NCBI GenBank assembly: GCA_034440575.1 | Contig: JAOTOL010001656.1 | Location: 4,503,001-4,567,000 of the forward strand | Length of the DNA stretch: 64,000 bases | Origin: Imbricaverruca yamaguchii | Lineage: Eukaryota; Arthropoda; Thecostraca; Neoverrucidae | Reading direction: 5' to 3' | Shown here: positions 1 through 12,423 of the stretch, piece by piece | Layout: the number at the start of each line of letters is the position of its first letter | How positions within the stretch are numbered: position 1 is the first letter of the stretch | The notes under the pieces: model-generated | What the model saw: only the letters and a program-made list of their open reading frames with translations | Database searches by the model: none | What the model was told of the DNA's origin: nothing | Position numbers and translations under genes: made by a program

Positions 1-374
1 CAGCGACACTATTTGAGTGGGTTGGATCCTATCGCGGATGTTATGGCCCGGGCCGATTTTATTTGGAGATCCATCATGTTGTATTGGGGGTCATGGGGTT
101 ATTTTTTCCAGGAATTCGCCATATTTTTGTTCTCGCGCAAACGCAGAATAACAAATAGTAAACAAATGGTTCACTTCACCTTGCCACAGGCCACAACCTA
201 ACCAGAGACCGTCTCGGTCTCTGGGAGATTCAGTAAAACGAAATATAATGTTCGTGATAGTAAAATAATTGATATCTACTGCGAACGCTACGTGCCAGAG
301 CTTAGAGTATCCAAAATTGAACAGGCTATAGGACAGCTGACGAGGTAGTCATGAAAACACCCAAACAACTGTGA

Positions 375-755
375 CAACCAGGGTTTCTTATTTTCCTGGT
401 GAGGCTTGGGCTCATCAAAAGCAAAGCGTGTCACCTCCGGGGATCCGCGCTCCCGGAGGTGCCACTCCACCGCCGAGTTGGGAGAGTTTCACCGCCGCTG
501 CGCCGGTACTGTCGGCCGGACCGGGGTCACGCAGCTTCGGTGACGTCACCACTGTTCCGACGGACAGCGGGCCGTGATTGGTCGGCGCCTCGACCAGCTG
601 GCCGCAACGAAATCAGCTGCTCGACACTACGCCACGGAAAGTGGAGCTGCGGCGTCAGTCGTGTGGTGGCTGCGGCGGAGGTGGGACGCGGCCGGCAGTC
701 CGCTCAGCTGGGGCCATCTCGTTCTCTGTGGCGGCGCACGCAACGCAGAGAGGAG
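375..755 (+). promoter_or_regulatory. SoxC 5' leader / promoter-proximal region
   Basis: This GC-rich stretch is open in the SoxC reading frame after an in-frame stop at 372-374, but it has no ATG in any frame before 756, as expected of a 5' leader. It contains a palindromic CRE-type site TGACGTCA at 541-548; a second copy lies just inside the intron at 961-968. No clear TATA box or transcription start can be assigned. The leader role is inferred from its position in front of the coding exon. Confidence 0.5.
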
Positions 756-899
756 ATGCTTCCCCATGGCGAGACGCACGCACCGATCGCCAGGAAACAT
801 GTGAAAACGGCTGCCGCCGCTAGTCTGGTGGATGAGGACATTTTACGTGTGATTCGAAGTGCAGAGAACTCGCTGACACCGTACACAGATGCCACACAG
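756..899 (+). CDS. SoxC: SoxC transcription factor, coding exon 1 (N-terminus)
   Basis: This exon encodes the first 48 residues of a SOX-family transcription factor. The start at 756 is the first ATG after the in-frame stop at 372-374, with a purine at -3. The exon ends in TPYTDATQ at 876-899 and is followed at once by a consensus donor, CAG/GTGAGT, with GT at 900-901. The last codon is complete (phase 0), and the only matching partner found is the phase-0 exon at 30218, giving ...TDATQ/TKKH... directly before the HMG box. From memory, this peptide resembles the stretch just N-terminal to the HMG box in arthropod SoxC (Drosophila Sox14) proteins. The N-terminus has an Ala-rich stretch followed by an acidic/hydrophobic segment (LVDEDILRVI). 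Transcript evidence is absent, so additional upstream non-coding exons are possible. Confidence 0.85.
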
Positions 900-999
900 G
901 TGAGTTGGCCGACTAGGTTGATGGAACAGTTCAGACCGACATATTGCCGCTGAGGCTTCCTGACGTCACCTCCCTATCGGTTCAATTAATGTCCTCGCT

Positions 1000-3500
1000 G
1001 AGTTGGTTCAGGAATAACTGGTTTGCGAGATTTAAAAAAAACGGCAGCTGCTTTTCCTGAAATGACGTCGGTAATTTTTTTATCTAACTCCGGTTTGCGT
1101 CCTCGATAATTGAGTTCGTATGTTGATCAGCTGTGCACATATGAATTGTCTTTATTTTAATCCAGTCACTCAGGAGCATAGTGGGGTCCGCAACAGATGT
1201 GAACTGAAATGTTGCTTGCCATTTTTTAAAATCTGTCATAGTGAAGTAAGTTCTTCAACTTTAAATTCAGAAGTCGTTTAAATGTACTGGGAACTGGACG
1301 CGGCAAGCTTATCGAATACATTAATCATTTGACGTGAACTTAAGGGTAGTGGCTGTCTCCGCAATAACACCGAAGGTGAGGAGGAAGCGAAGAGTATGTG
1401 GGTGTTGTGGTGTGGCTATCTGTCGGATCTCGGTCATATATAGGGAACTGTTTTGGCTTACGTTTTTTTAATTCCTGGTTACTGCATAATAATATGTCAT
1501 CATATGGAATATGATAACATCATATGTTACATTCCGAGGAGCAAATAACAGCGAAGTCCAATGAATAGTAGTTAGTCGGCTACGTAGACGAAGGTTGCAT
1601 TTCGATAGCTGGAGCAAAACTTGCTTCTTTCGCTTAAATAAATATGGTTCCATTGTATTAATACTTCCGAACACAGTGCTAGTTATACGCTGACCTCCAT
1701 TAGCACTAGAGCAGCATTTCACTGTAACATTTCTGGCTATAATAATTACAAATCTGGTCGGTAACATGCCAATGTATTCTTAAAATTTGTGATCAAGGTG
1801 CCATAAAGTACATTGAAAGCTTTTGTCTGCAAGCCATGTTCAGTTGAAGTATAAAAACTACATTTGGAGTGCAAGTCAAACAATACATTTCCATCTTACC
1901 GACCAGATGTGTAATCAATACAATAATGTCCGTGCCGGCCATTCTCCAATTTTTACAATTGCCAGTTTTGTTAAAGTTACAAACGGGCAAAGGGACTTGA
2001 CTATGTTTCGCCGATCTAGCTCTGTACGGACCCGGGATTTTGATACGATGAAAGCAAAATAAATGCCAAATTCGCACTACCTCCAAGCATTCACTTAATT
2101 TTCATTACTTCCTTTATTTCTGCATCAGTTCTCGGCGATACGCGTGTACTCAAGCAGGAACAGCACCATCTAACGCTGATTATTATGCACCAGAGCAAAA
2201 TATCATGCATGTACACGTGTGGAGAAAGATATTTTCCTAGATTTGACATCAATTTATTTCCGTGGCTGTACTGAGCTACAGTTGTGCACAGCAAAGTAAT
2301 ATCTTGGTTGAAAGAAGGCAGCAGGCCGCCAGTATTAGTGTTGCTGGTACAATAACGTGATCCAATCTAGCCCTATCCCAGACTATCTGGATATATCATG
2401 TCGTATTGCGGCCTGGAATCCTATTGGACTTTCATGTCAGACATTTATGTGTGCATTGGGGTTCCTTCCAGTATTGGTTTCCATGAAAAGTTGAATGCAG
2501 TTCAGATGTTTCCAGATGGATTCCTGAGGCACGAACACGATCTGAGAAAGCATGTTAATCATACGTACGATAAACGTTAAGAGCAGGTTGTGCTTTAGCT
2601 TGACTGAACGAGGCATTCAATTAAGGAAGGTAGTACGAATTGCCCATTTATCATCACGTACGATCACATCATGTCATTTCCTTCCCCGATAAATTATGTG
2701 GCTGCTTGGTGTTGTAATTGTCAGTTCACCTTTGAACTCAACTTGTGCCATTACTTGGTGATAGTCGTTTTTCGCGAAAATACTACTAATAAAAGTATTA
2801 TACACACGGAACTTCTGGGGTACTCTTTGTAACACGAGCATAATTTTCCGAAATTGACGGAATGTATTTGACAGGAATATATTCAGGAACACTTTTCAGA
2901 ATACATTTTGTAACGTATTTTATGATTCGGGATATTTGATCGTGAATATATGTTCCGCAGATTGAGGTAAGATGCAATTTTTAGACAGACCAGCAGCGGC
3001 AGCGACGGCACCATCCTCTAACCATGCCTCTGATTTGGTAGCTTTTTATGTCGTAATATCATCTAAAATTGGAATAGTCTAGGGTCTAGACGCTTGCAAA
3101 CTCTGGTCATCAACGATAATAGCGATTGTAGTTTTGGTGTGATCAGTGACTTGCGTGCACTGGTCGTAATAGCAAGCTGTATTCTACATTAATTTTGCGC
3201 CCCGCCAAATAAGTACGTGATTCGTCAGGTCGATTCTAAACCAAATTTGCAGCAATTTTGTATAAACTGGAGCAAACTAGTGCTCTAGCCTAATACCGTT
3301 TTTACACATGGCACAAAGCAATTTACAAATGTATTGCCTGACGAGCGGTTCTGACTGACTGACAAAAGTATTGCTCGACGAGTGGTTCTCTCAACTGACT
3401 GGCATTTCAGTTGCCAGGAGATGTAGGCACATAATTTGTGTAGATTGTGTTGTTCTCGGCAATGCTAGCCCAAGACACTCCGCATAAACGTGCCATTAAT
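1000..3500. other. Unique intronic sequence
   Basis: AT-richer, non-repetitive part of the SoxC intron. Only short open frames occur and none resembles a known protein. No RNA gene was recognised. Confidence 0.5.
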
Positions 3501-3514
3501 TAGTATGCTGTATT

Positions 3515-4099
3515 CGGCGGTATTTCAGATACGTTCGGCGGTATTTCAGGCACGTTCGGTGGTATTTCAGGTACGTTCGGTGGTGTTTCAGGCACATTTT
3601 GTGGTGTTTGAGGTACGTGCGTTAGTATTTCAGGCACGTTCGGCGGTATTTCAGGGACGTCCGGTGGTGTTTCAGGCACGTTCGAGGGTATGTCAGGGAC
3701 GTCCGGTGGTGTTTCAGGCACGTTCGGCGGTATTTCAGGGACGTCCGGTGGTGTTTCAGGCACGTTCGGCGGTATTTCAGGGACGTCCGGTGGTGTTTCA
3801 GGCACGTTCGAGGGTATGTCAGGGACGTCCGGTGGTGTTTCAGGCACGTTCGAGGGTATGTCAGGGACGTCCGGTGGTGTTTCAGGCACGTTCGGCGGTA
3901 TTTCAGGGATGTCCGGTGGTGTTTCAGGCACGTTCGATGGTGTTTCACGCACGTCCGGCGGTATTTCAGGGACTTCCGCTGGTGTTTCAGGCACGTTCGG
4001 TGGTGTTTCACGCACGTCCGGCGGTATTTCATGGACTTCCGCTGGTGTTTCAGGCACGTCCGGTGGTGTTTCAGGCACGTTCGGCGGTATTCGAAACAC
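3515..4099. repeat. 21-bp minisatellite, about 27 copies
   Basis: Tandem 21-bp units around GGTGTTTCAGGCACGTTCGG. Alternating variants (GGTATTTCAGGGACGTCCGG) give a partial 42-bp higher-order period. All frames stay open, which explains the apparent Pro- and Val-rich ORFs here. Confidence 0.95.
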
Positions 4100-4360
4100 G
4101 TTCGCAGCGGCGCATTTCCCTCGATGTCGCTCGATGGGTCAGATTATGGAGGTGTAGTACGATCGTTTTCAAGTCACTTACACGTGGTATGACCATGGCA
4201 ATTGGCGGCAATGGCGTAATGCTTATATGCTTATGTACATTAACTGTCAGTATATCGAAACTTAACGTTCAACAGCTCTTTCCCCTGGCAATATCGAAAT
4301 AGTAACTAACGATCCTACTTAATAATACATGGTTGTCGTGACTAAATACACGCGGCCAGG

Positions 4361-4421
4361 TAAACGTCACCAGATACACGTCACCAGATACACGTCACCA
4401 GATACACGTCACCATACACGT
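4361..4421. repeat. 14-bp tandem repeat, about 4 copies
   Basis: Tandem CAGATACACGTCAC units with partial copies at each end. Confidence 0.85.
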
Positions 4422-5078
4422 GCTCTAGTCCGCCCATATGCCGACAATTAACACGGAAGCACTTTTTCTACCAAACGATCTGAGCCTGCTTCAATGGTCC
4501 AGCTGTGTGAATCCTGCCTGTGAGCGGTCCGTTGACGGGCTGTATGTTGCAACAACGAATTACCGGGCCCGTTGTACACATTGCTCAGCCATTCGGCATC
4601 GTCCATAGCAGGCCATGGATGACACCATATAGCGGACCAGCGGTGCCACGCAATATCCCGCATTTTGTCTAATGAGCGATGACCATCATGGACCATGGTC
4701 TACTGAGCGGCGACAGTGCGGTCTGTCCACCGTCTCCGGGAATGGTCCACAACCGGTGGCGAGATCCAGCTCGCGATCTGTCCAGCTGACGAAGCCCGGT
4801 GCCAGGTATGGCACGTAACTGGCCCCTGGCCCATGCCCCTCGCTGGTGCCGCGCCCGATTCATTAGTCAACGTGTTTTTGCGGTAATCGAGCTGTGTTGG
4901 ACGGAATTTTCGGCCCTTGTGCCTGCATGTGCCGATGAGGGGCTGGCACGACGTCAGACCAGTCTCCAGCCTCGTCTCGCCGCCTGCCGCAGCTGCCGCA
5001 GCTGCAGCTGTTGCAGCTGCCGCCGCGTGGCACCCAACTGGCGACACGCCGGGAGTCGCGCACAACTGGGGCTCGCGT
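4422..5078. other. Non-repetitive intronic segment
   Basis: Between two tandem arrays. Near 4979-5020 there is a cluster of GCAGCTGC/CTGCAG words. No gene recognised. Confidence 0.4.
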
Positions 5079-5806
5079 TGTGGCCGTCGGGGCACCTCCC
5101 GCCGTCGCGCGCTGTAACCGTCGGAGCACCTCCCGCCGTCGATCGCTGTAACCGTCGGGGCACCTCCCGCCGTCGCGCGCTGTAACCGTCGGAGCACCTC
5201 CCGCCGTCGCGCGCTGTAACCGTCGGGGCACCTCCCGCCGGCGCGTGCTGTGGCCGTCGGGGCACCTCCCGCCGGCGCGCGCTGTAACCGTCGGGGCACC
5301 TCCCGCCGTCGCGCGCTGTAACCGTCGGGGCACCTCCCGCCGGCGCGCGCTGTGGCCGTCGGGGCACCTCCCGCCGGCGCGCGCTGTGGCCGTCGGGGCA
5401 CCTCCCGCCGTCGCGCGCTGTAACCGTCGGGGCACCTCCCGCCGGCGCGCGCTGTAACCGTCGGGGCACCTCCCGCCGTCGCGCGCTGTGGCCGTCGGGG
5501 CACCTCCCGCCGGCGCGTGCTGTGGCCGTCGGGGCACCTCCCGTCGGGGCACCTCCCGCCGGCGCGTGCTGTGGCCGTCGGGGCACCTCCCGCCGGCGCG
5601 TGCTGTGGCCGTCGGGGCACCTCCCGCCGGCGCGTGCTGTGGCCGTCGGGGCACCTCCCGCCGGCGCGTGCTGTGGCCGTCGGGGCACCTCCCGCCGGCG
5701 CGTGCTGTGGCCGTCGGGGCACCTCCCGCCGGCGCGCGCTGTAACCGTCGGGGCACCTCCCGCCGGCGCGTGCTGTGGCCGTCGGGGCACCTCCCGCCGG
5801 CGCACG
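5079..5806. repeat. 34-bp minisatellite, about 21 copies
   Basis: Units contain GTCGGGGCACCTCCCGCCGG followed by CGCG[CT]GCTGT and either AACC or GGCC. Copies differ by single substitutions. One shortened copy lies near 5540. Arg/Ala/Pro-rich frames here are repeat readings. Confidence 0.95.
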
Positions 5807-6654
5807 CCGACACCAAGGCCGCGCCGTTTCGAAAGCGGCGAGTGGGTCGCGCGCCGGGACGCAGCGGGGGGTGAAGTGGCGTGGCAGACTGTTGGCCCCG
5901 TTCAGTCGGGCGCGGCAGCTGGCTGCCGTCAGCTGCCGACCGGCCCTGCCTGCTGGGGGACCGGTCCGATCCTGCCCTGCCCGCTGGGGGACTCTGTCGC
6001 CCCGCGCCGGATTGAATTCCGTGTTCAGGTCGTTGGGTTTCCTAGAAAGCGTCGCACAGTCGTGACCAATGCGTGCGCTGGGCTGATTCATGTGCGCAAT
6101 GAAAGGCGACGAGGGCGACTGCTTTTGGTGGGGGGACTTCGGAGAAATTGTCGAGACGGCCGAGGAGTGATACACCAGATGAAGTGAAAACATATCGAAA
6201 CTTTGCACTGAAAATACGAATTGAGAAGTCACGGCAAACCAAGTTTTATACTGATCCGACATGTTGCATGTGGTTAAGCGCAAGTAATTTTGTAGGCATT
6301 AAGTACACCCACATTTTTCGCAACGAATAAAGCTGAAGTATCCGTATGATAACATGTCAGGCTAATCTGACTTTGCGAAATGGGTGTCGGATTTCAATGC
6401 CAGCCTTCCCTATTCACCACGTCTTTCCGTGTACGAAAATCCTTGCCTGGGCCAATTTTTCTTCTTCTTCAGCAATGCGCAAGATGTCCCGCGGAATGTC
6501 AAAGCAAGTGAACGCGGAATTGCTCGCCTAGTGCTATATGATTCAGATGAGCATATTTTCTCATCGTAGTTTGTCCAATTGCTTTTTCGTAGTCAATCGT
6601 CTCACAGCAATTTGTGGATGTATAAAGTAACTATGATTTCTCTCACTATATTCC
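5807..6654. other. Non-repetitive intronic segment
   Basis: GC-rich at its left end, AT-richer after about 6180. No gene, RNA or mobile element recognised. Confidence 0.4.
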
Positions 6655-7455
6655 GGCGCGCACCTGGTGTGCCCGTCAGGGTTAGGTTGTTGTGGTGGCG
6701 CGCACCTGGTGTGCCCGTCAGCGTTAGGTTGTTGTGGTGGTGCGCACTGTGTGTGCGTTAGGTTGTTGTGGTGGCGCGCACCTGGTGTCCCGTCAGGTTA
6801 GGTTGTTGTGGTGGGTACGCACCTGGTGTGCCCGTCGGCGTTAGGTTGTTGTGGTGGCGCGCACCTGGTGTGCCTCGTGCGTTAGGTTGTTGTGGTGGCG
6901 CGCACCTGGTGTGCCCGTCAGCGTTAGGTTGTTGTGGTGGCGCGCACCTGGTGTGCCCGTCGGCGTTAGGTTGTTGTGGTGGCGCGCACCTGGTGTGCCC
7001 GTCAGCGTTAGGTTGTTGTGGTGGCGCGCACCTGGTCCGTCGCGTTGGTTTTGTGTGCAGGGGTGGTGCGGCGTTAGGTTGTTGTGGTGGCGCGCACCTG
7101 GTGTGCCCGTCAGCGTTAGGTTGTTGTGGTGGCGCGCACCTGGTGTGCCCGTCAGCGTTAGGTTGTTGTGGTGGCGCGCACCTGGTGTGCCCGTCAGCGT
7201 TAGGTTGTTGTGGTGGCGCGCACCTGGTGTGCCCGTCGGCGTTAGGTTGTTGTGGTGGCGCGCACCTGGTGTGCCCGTCGGCGTTAGGTTGTTGTGGTGG
7301 CGCGCACCTGGTGTGCCCGTCAGCGTTAGGTTGTTGTGGTGGCGCGCACCTGGTGTGCCCGTCGGCGTTAGGTTGTTGTGGTGGCGCGCACCTGGTGTGC
7401 CCGTCGGCGTTAGGTTGTTGTGGTGGCGCGCACCTGGTGTGCCCGTCAGCGTGAG
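6655..7455. repeat. 42-bp minisatellite, about 19 copies
   Basis: Units contain TTAGGTTGTTGTGGTGGCGC and CACCTGGTGTGCCCGTC. A few copies are shortened (around 6740-6800 and 7030-7075). Each unit carries one TTAGG word, but this is not a telomeric array. Confidence 0.95.
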
Positions 7456-8007
7456 GTTGTGTTTTTGTCCCGCGCTAAGGTCTTGGGTAAAGCACGAGGG
7501 TGAAGCATCATATCCCGTTCCGAAGTTGTATATTTTCAAATATAATCGTCCTTGTTTTTTCTTTAATAAAAGCATGTATATAACTATAGGATTAATTAAA
7601 TGTGTCTCATTGGTTGTCAGTGGTTCAATTCTGGGTGTCGCGGTATTTTTCCAATGAACGTTTGGAAGTGACTAGATGATTGGACTGGGGAGATAGTTGG
7701 ACGTGTGGAAGACTCCATTTTGATAGGTTTCTCGTTCGTGCATTGCTCACGGTGTATCTAGCCAGTGCAGATTAGTTCACTCAAGAAACGGGTGCCTGAT
7801 AAAAAATGCAGCTGGCAGGAATTATTTTTAATTGCCGCTTAAAGGCTTTGAAGTGATGCTGAGCTGTAAGCAGACCTAGTATCATATTATGCAGGTGCAT
7901 ACAAGATGCATCATGCACCATCCGACATCTTAGTTATATCTTGAATATAAAATTAGGAAATATATCCTTGCAACTAACGCTCAAGATATAATGAATTTTG
8001 ACACTGT
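7456..8007. other. AT-rich unique intronic segment
   Basis: Between two arrays; no features recognised. Confidence 0.4.
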
Positions 8008-8142
8008 TGCATGAGAAGGCGACGTTCACTAGGTTAGATGTGCATGAGAAGGCAACGTCTCCTATGTTAGATGTGGATGAGACAACGCAGGCAACGTCTA
8101 CTAGGTTAGATGTGCAGGAGATGGCGACGTTTACTACGCTGT
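8008..8142. repeat. 33-39-bp degenerate tandem repeat, about 4 copies
   Basis: Repeats of GCATGAGAAGGCGACGT with CTAGGTTAGATG. One copy carries a 6-bp insertion. Confidence 0.8.
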
Positions 8143-8574
8143 ATTCTGATAGCGTATTTTCTTGAGGATCAACTTTTCAAATCGAGGGGCGAAGTTATGA
8201 AATGTTGCCATATATTGAAGAGCGTAGGGCTGCATTTTAGATCAGGGATACCCTGATCTGGTACATAAAATTGCGTGTCTTTTTCATCATGCTTAAATTG
8301 TCTTTCTTCAGTTTCACTTATGCGATCATGTGTTAAAAATGTCATTATTGGAGGAACTTACTCGAGCATTGTAGGACATCAAATCCGTTCAAAGAGCCGC
8401 TTATCCACCTAGCTAGAACACATCCCTTCAAAGAGACGGTAGCGCATCTGTGGGGCTTCCTGCGATCTACTGCAGAAGCGGAAGCCCTCCAGCGAGACAG
8501 GAAGCTATGAGGGAGGTTTAGTTTTCAGTGACGCCTGGGAGAGAGATTCCGCTTGGCGGCTGATTTTCCGCGGG
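8143..8574. other. Unique intronic segment
   Basis: No gene or repeat recognised. Confidence 0.4.
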
Positions 8575-8750
8575 CGTGTCGTTGTGTGACAATACGTGTC
8601 GCTGTGTGCCAATACGTGTCGCTGTGTGCCAATACGTGTCGTTGTGTGCCAATACGTGTCGCTGTCTGCCAATACGTGTCGTGTGCCAATACGTGTCGTT
8701 GTGTGCCGTGTCGCTGTGTGCCAATACGTGTCGCTGTGTGCCAATACGTT
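8575..8750. repeat. 20-bp minisatellite, about 8 copies
   Basis: Tandem GTGTGCCAATACGTGTCGCT units, with two shortened copies near 8680 and 8710. Confidence 0.9.
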
Positions 8751-8960
8751 CAAGTGTTCATTGCCGGCGTCGAGCGCCTGTGACTGCGATTCGCCGCAGC
8801 GGTCAGCGGCGATGCGATGTACCATCAGCTGTCGGTGAGGTCGGCGCCGTCCGTGGTCAGAGTACGCACGCCTGAATCTGTCGGCCGCCTCCCATGATCG
8901 GGCGTGCCGCGTCCGATGACAATCCGAGGTGCACCCTGAGGAGAACACCGCAACCACACG

Positions 8961-10516
8961 GCGTCCGCTGACCGGCGGTCTGTACCACCGGCGGTCTGTA
9001 CCACCGGCGGTCTGTACCACCGGCGGTCTGTACCACCGGCGGTCTGTACCATCGGCGGTCTGTACCACCGGCGGTCTGTACCACCGGCGGTCTGTACCAC
9101 CGGCGGTCTGTACCACCGGCGATCTGTACCACCGGCCGTCTGTACCACCGGCGGTCTGTACCACCGGCGGTCTGTACCACCGGCGGTCTGTACCACCGGC
9201 GGTCTGTACCACCGGCGGTCTGTACCACCGGCGGTCTGTACCACCGGCGTCGTCACCGGCGGTCTGTACCACCGGCGGTCTGTACCACCGGCGGTCTGTA
9301 CCACCGGCGGTCTGTACCACCGGCGGTCTGTACCACCGGCGGTCTGTACCACCGGCGGTCTGTACCACCGGCGGCTGTACCACCGGCGGTTGTTTGGCAC
9401 CGGCGGTCTGTACCACCGGCGGTCTGTACACCGGCGGTCTGTACCACCGGCGTCCGCTGACCGGCGGTCTGTACCACCGGCGGTCTGTACCACCGGCGGT
9501 CTGTACCACCGGCGGTCTGTACCACCGGCGGTCTGTCAGACGGCGGTCTGTACCACCGGCGGTCTGTACCACCGGCGGTCTGTACCACCGGCGGTCTGTA
9601 CCACCGGCGGTCTGTACCACCGGCGGTCTGTACCACCGGCGGTCTGTACCACCGGCGGTCTGTACCACCGGCGGTCTGTACCACCGGCGGTCTGTACCAC
9701 CGGCGGTCTGTACCACCGGCGGTCTGTACCACCGGCGGTCTGTACCACCGGCGGTCTGTACCACCGGCGGTCTGTACCACCGGCGGTCTGTACCACCGGC
9801 GGTCTGTACCACCGGCGGTCTGTACCACCGGCGGTCTGTACCACCGGCGGTCTGTACCACCGGCGGTCTGTACCACCGGCGGTCTGTACCACCGGCGGTC
9901 TGTACCACCGGCGGGTACCACCGGCGGTCTGTACCACCGGCGGTCCGTCCACCGGCGGTCTGTACACCGGCGGTCTGTACCACCGGCCGTCTGTACCACC
10001 GGCGGTCTGTACCACCGGCGTCCGCTGACCGGCGGTCTGTACCACCGGCGGTCTGTACCACCGGCGGTCTGTACCACCGGCCGTCTGTACCACCGGCGGT
10101 CTGTACCACCGGCGTCCGCTGACCGGCGGTCTGTACCACCAGCGGTCTGTACCACCGGCGGTCTGTACCACCGGCGGTCTGTACCACCGGCGGTCTGTAC
10201 CACCGGCGGTCTGTACCACCGGCGGTCTGTACCACCGGCGGTCTGTACCACCGGCGGTCTGTACCACCGGCGGTCTGTACCACCGGCGGTCTGTACCACC
10301 GGCGGTCTGTACCACCGGCGGTCTGTACCACCGGCGGTCTGTACCACCGGCGGTCTGTACCACCGGCGGTCTGTCCACGTACCACCGGCGGTCTGTACCA
10401 CCGGCGGTCTGTACCACCGGCGGTCTGTACCACCGGCGGTCTGTACCACCGGCGGTCTGTACCACCGGCGGTCTGTACCATCGGCGGTCTGTACCACCGG
10501 CGGTCTGTACCACGGC
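8961..10516. repeat. 16-bp minisatellite, about 95 copies
   Basis: Highly uniform tandem ACCACCGGCGGTCTGT units over 1.55 kb. Single-base variants and occasional deletions occur near 9248, 9373, 9536, 9913 and 10375. The interruption GCGTCCGCTGACC recurs several times. The long Arg/Trp/Tyr- and Val/Pro-rich open frames on both strands are repeat readings. Confidence 0.97.
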
Positions 10517-10545
10517 GGCGCCGTACGTGTCCTACCACGGCGGTC

Positions 10546-11016
10546 TGACATGCCACAGCGACCACCGGCTCTGATGCCACAGCGACGTTGTTACCATCGG
10601 ACGGCGGCGACCGTCACGTGTCTCCCCTGACATGCCACAAGCGACCGTCACGTGTCTCTCCTGACATGCCACAAGCGACCGTCACGTGTCTCTCCTGACA
10701 TGCCACAAGCGACCGTCACGTGTCTCCCCTGACATGCCACAAGCGACCGTCACGTGTCTCCCCTGACATGCCACAAGCGACCGTCACGTGTCTCCCCTGA
10801 CATGCCACAAGCGACCGTCACGTGTCTCCCCTGACATGCCACAAGCGACCGCCACGTGTCCCCCTGACATCCCACAAGCGACCATCACCTGTCCCCCTGA
10901 CATGCCACAAGCGACCTTCACGTGTCTCCCTTGACATCCCACAAGCGACCATCACCTGTCCCCCTGACATGCCACAAGCGACCGCCACGTGCCTCCCCTG
11001 ACATCCCACAAGCGAC
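10546..11016. repeat. 34-bp minisatellite with an E-box per unit, about 13 copies
   Basis: Units contain CTGACATGCCACAAGCGACC then GTCACGTGTCTCCC. The palindromic E-box CACGTG recurs every 34 bp at 10615, 10649, 10683, 10717, 10751, 10785, 10819 and 10853. Later copies diverge (CATCACCTG). Confidence 0.93.
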
Positions 11017-12423
11017 GCTCTCCCGCTCACAGCTGGCGTGCACCGTGGACGGCAAGCAGCCAAGAGGCTGCCGCACCCCTCGCGCGCTGCCAGTGCAGCC
11101 GACCCCGCATGATCAGCTGACTGCGAGTCTAATCAGCTGTTCGGCCGAATTCCGGAGTGCCCGAACGGCACGATGCAGTCTCAAAACACGGAAACGGACG
11201 GCGGGCAGGCGGACGGGCGGACTCGTCCAGCGGTTGGGTGACGTCAGCTGACTTGCCGGGCAGCGGGAGAGAGCGAGAGAGCGAGAGCGATAGCGGCTCT
11301 GCAGTCAGCTGAGCGGCCGTCAGCTGTTTCGGGACTCAGCCGCACCGCCATGGTCGGCCACCGCCACCGTCGCCGTCGCCCCGGCCGCCGTCCAGACACA
11401 AACAGCGGACGTGGCGCCGCCGTCTCGCCCGACACGGTTCGGCGTGGCGTTTCCCCGCGCGCCAGCGGACGGTTCTGCAACCGACGAAACCGACGATGCC
11501 ACAGGTCAACGGCCGACGCCGGCCAGCCCGGGCGGTCTCGCGTGAATGTGAACAGACGGTGTTCCTCTGAGATGGCACGGTGTGCGGTAAAATTAGGGGC
11601 CGGAGGGAGCGGCCTGGCCGAGATCCTACCTGACGGCTGGCCGATGGAGGCCGGTCTACCTGACGGCTGTCCGATGAAGGCCGGCTACCTGACGGCCGGC
11701 TGGTCTGCCTGTCCACGCTCCGGAAGTTGGACAGACACCGTGGGCGGATGTGAACGGTTGTCGTGTACACGTGTGCTTACAGCGGACACCGCACCTGGCA
11801 TCATGTGTGTGTGTCCGTGGGTGAGGCGGGTCGTGACAACCAGTGAGCCAGTCTCGCTCTCCTCGCGATCGACCTACTCTTTTCTCATACTTGTTGACAG
11901 CCAATGTCTTCGTCGACTTCCGTTTATTTCTCAAGGCGAGTCAAGAGGCGAATTAAGGCCCGGACCCCCTCACTTCGTCTTTTGCAGAGCCCAGTCCATA
12001 GCACAGCATAATGACGAGGTATATCTGCTGTTGATATGTCAACAGCTGACAGAAACTCACTGTGAACGATACGAATGAATACTAAGGAAGCAGGATCGCG
12101 CTCCAGGTGCTGTAGCGACATTCCCACACCAAGTCAAAATGTTGGCGCTGTAAGGTCCAGTCGCCTGCGGCCTAACTTCGGCCCGACGACCAGTCGTGTG
12201 GACTGGCGACGCCAAGTAATCTTGGTGGACGAGCGAGTCATTGCGCCACTCCGACCGTACCCGCGCCCACCGTCACCCGCGCCCACCGTCACCACATGGC
12301 GGACGACTCGCCACAGCATCTGAGCACGTGCAGTGTGTACCTGCGGAGCCGACGTGGCCGCCGGACGTGTCTCGCGGCGACGTTTGCGGCGCTCATCGGC
12401 CAGGGCCGACTGGCAGTGGCGCT
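11017..12423. other. GC-rich intronic segment with short repeats
   Basis: Mostly non-repetitive. It holds a 30-bp repeat of about 2.5 copies (CTACCTGACGGCTGGCCGAT type, 11628-11705), a TGACGTCA at 11239-11246, GAGA-type purine runs near 11270, and a 16-bp duplication of GCGCCCACCGTCACC at 12263-12295. No gene recognised. Confidence 0.5.

Noticed and set aside
3490..4302. Pro/Val-rich and Gly/Ser-rich repeat 'proteins' on both strands
   Set aside because: Pure readings of the 21-bp minisatellite inside the SoxC intron.
6655..7455. TTAGG telomeric repeat
   Set aside because: Only one TTAGG per 42-bp unit; not a telomeric tract.
8505..10580. A 691-codon frame on the - strand
   Set aside because: A reading of the 16-bp array. 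Five other frames are open too.
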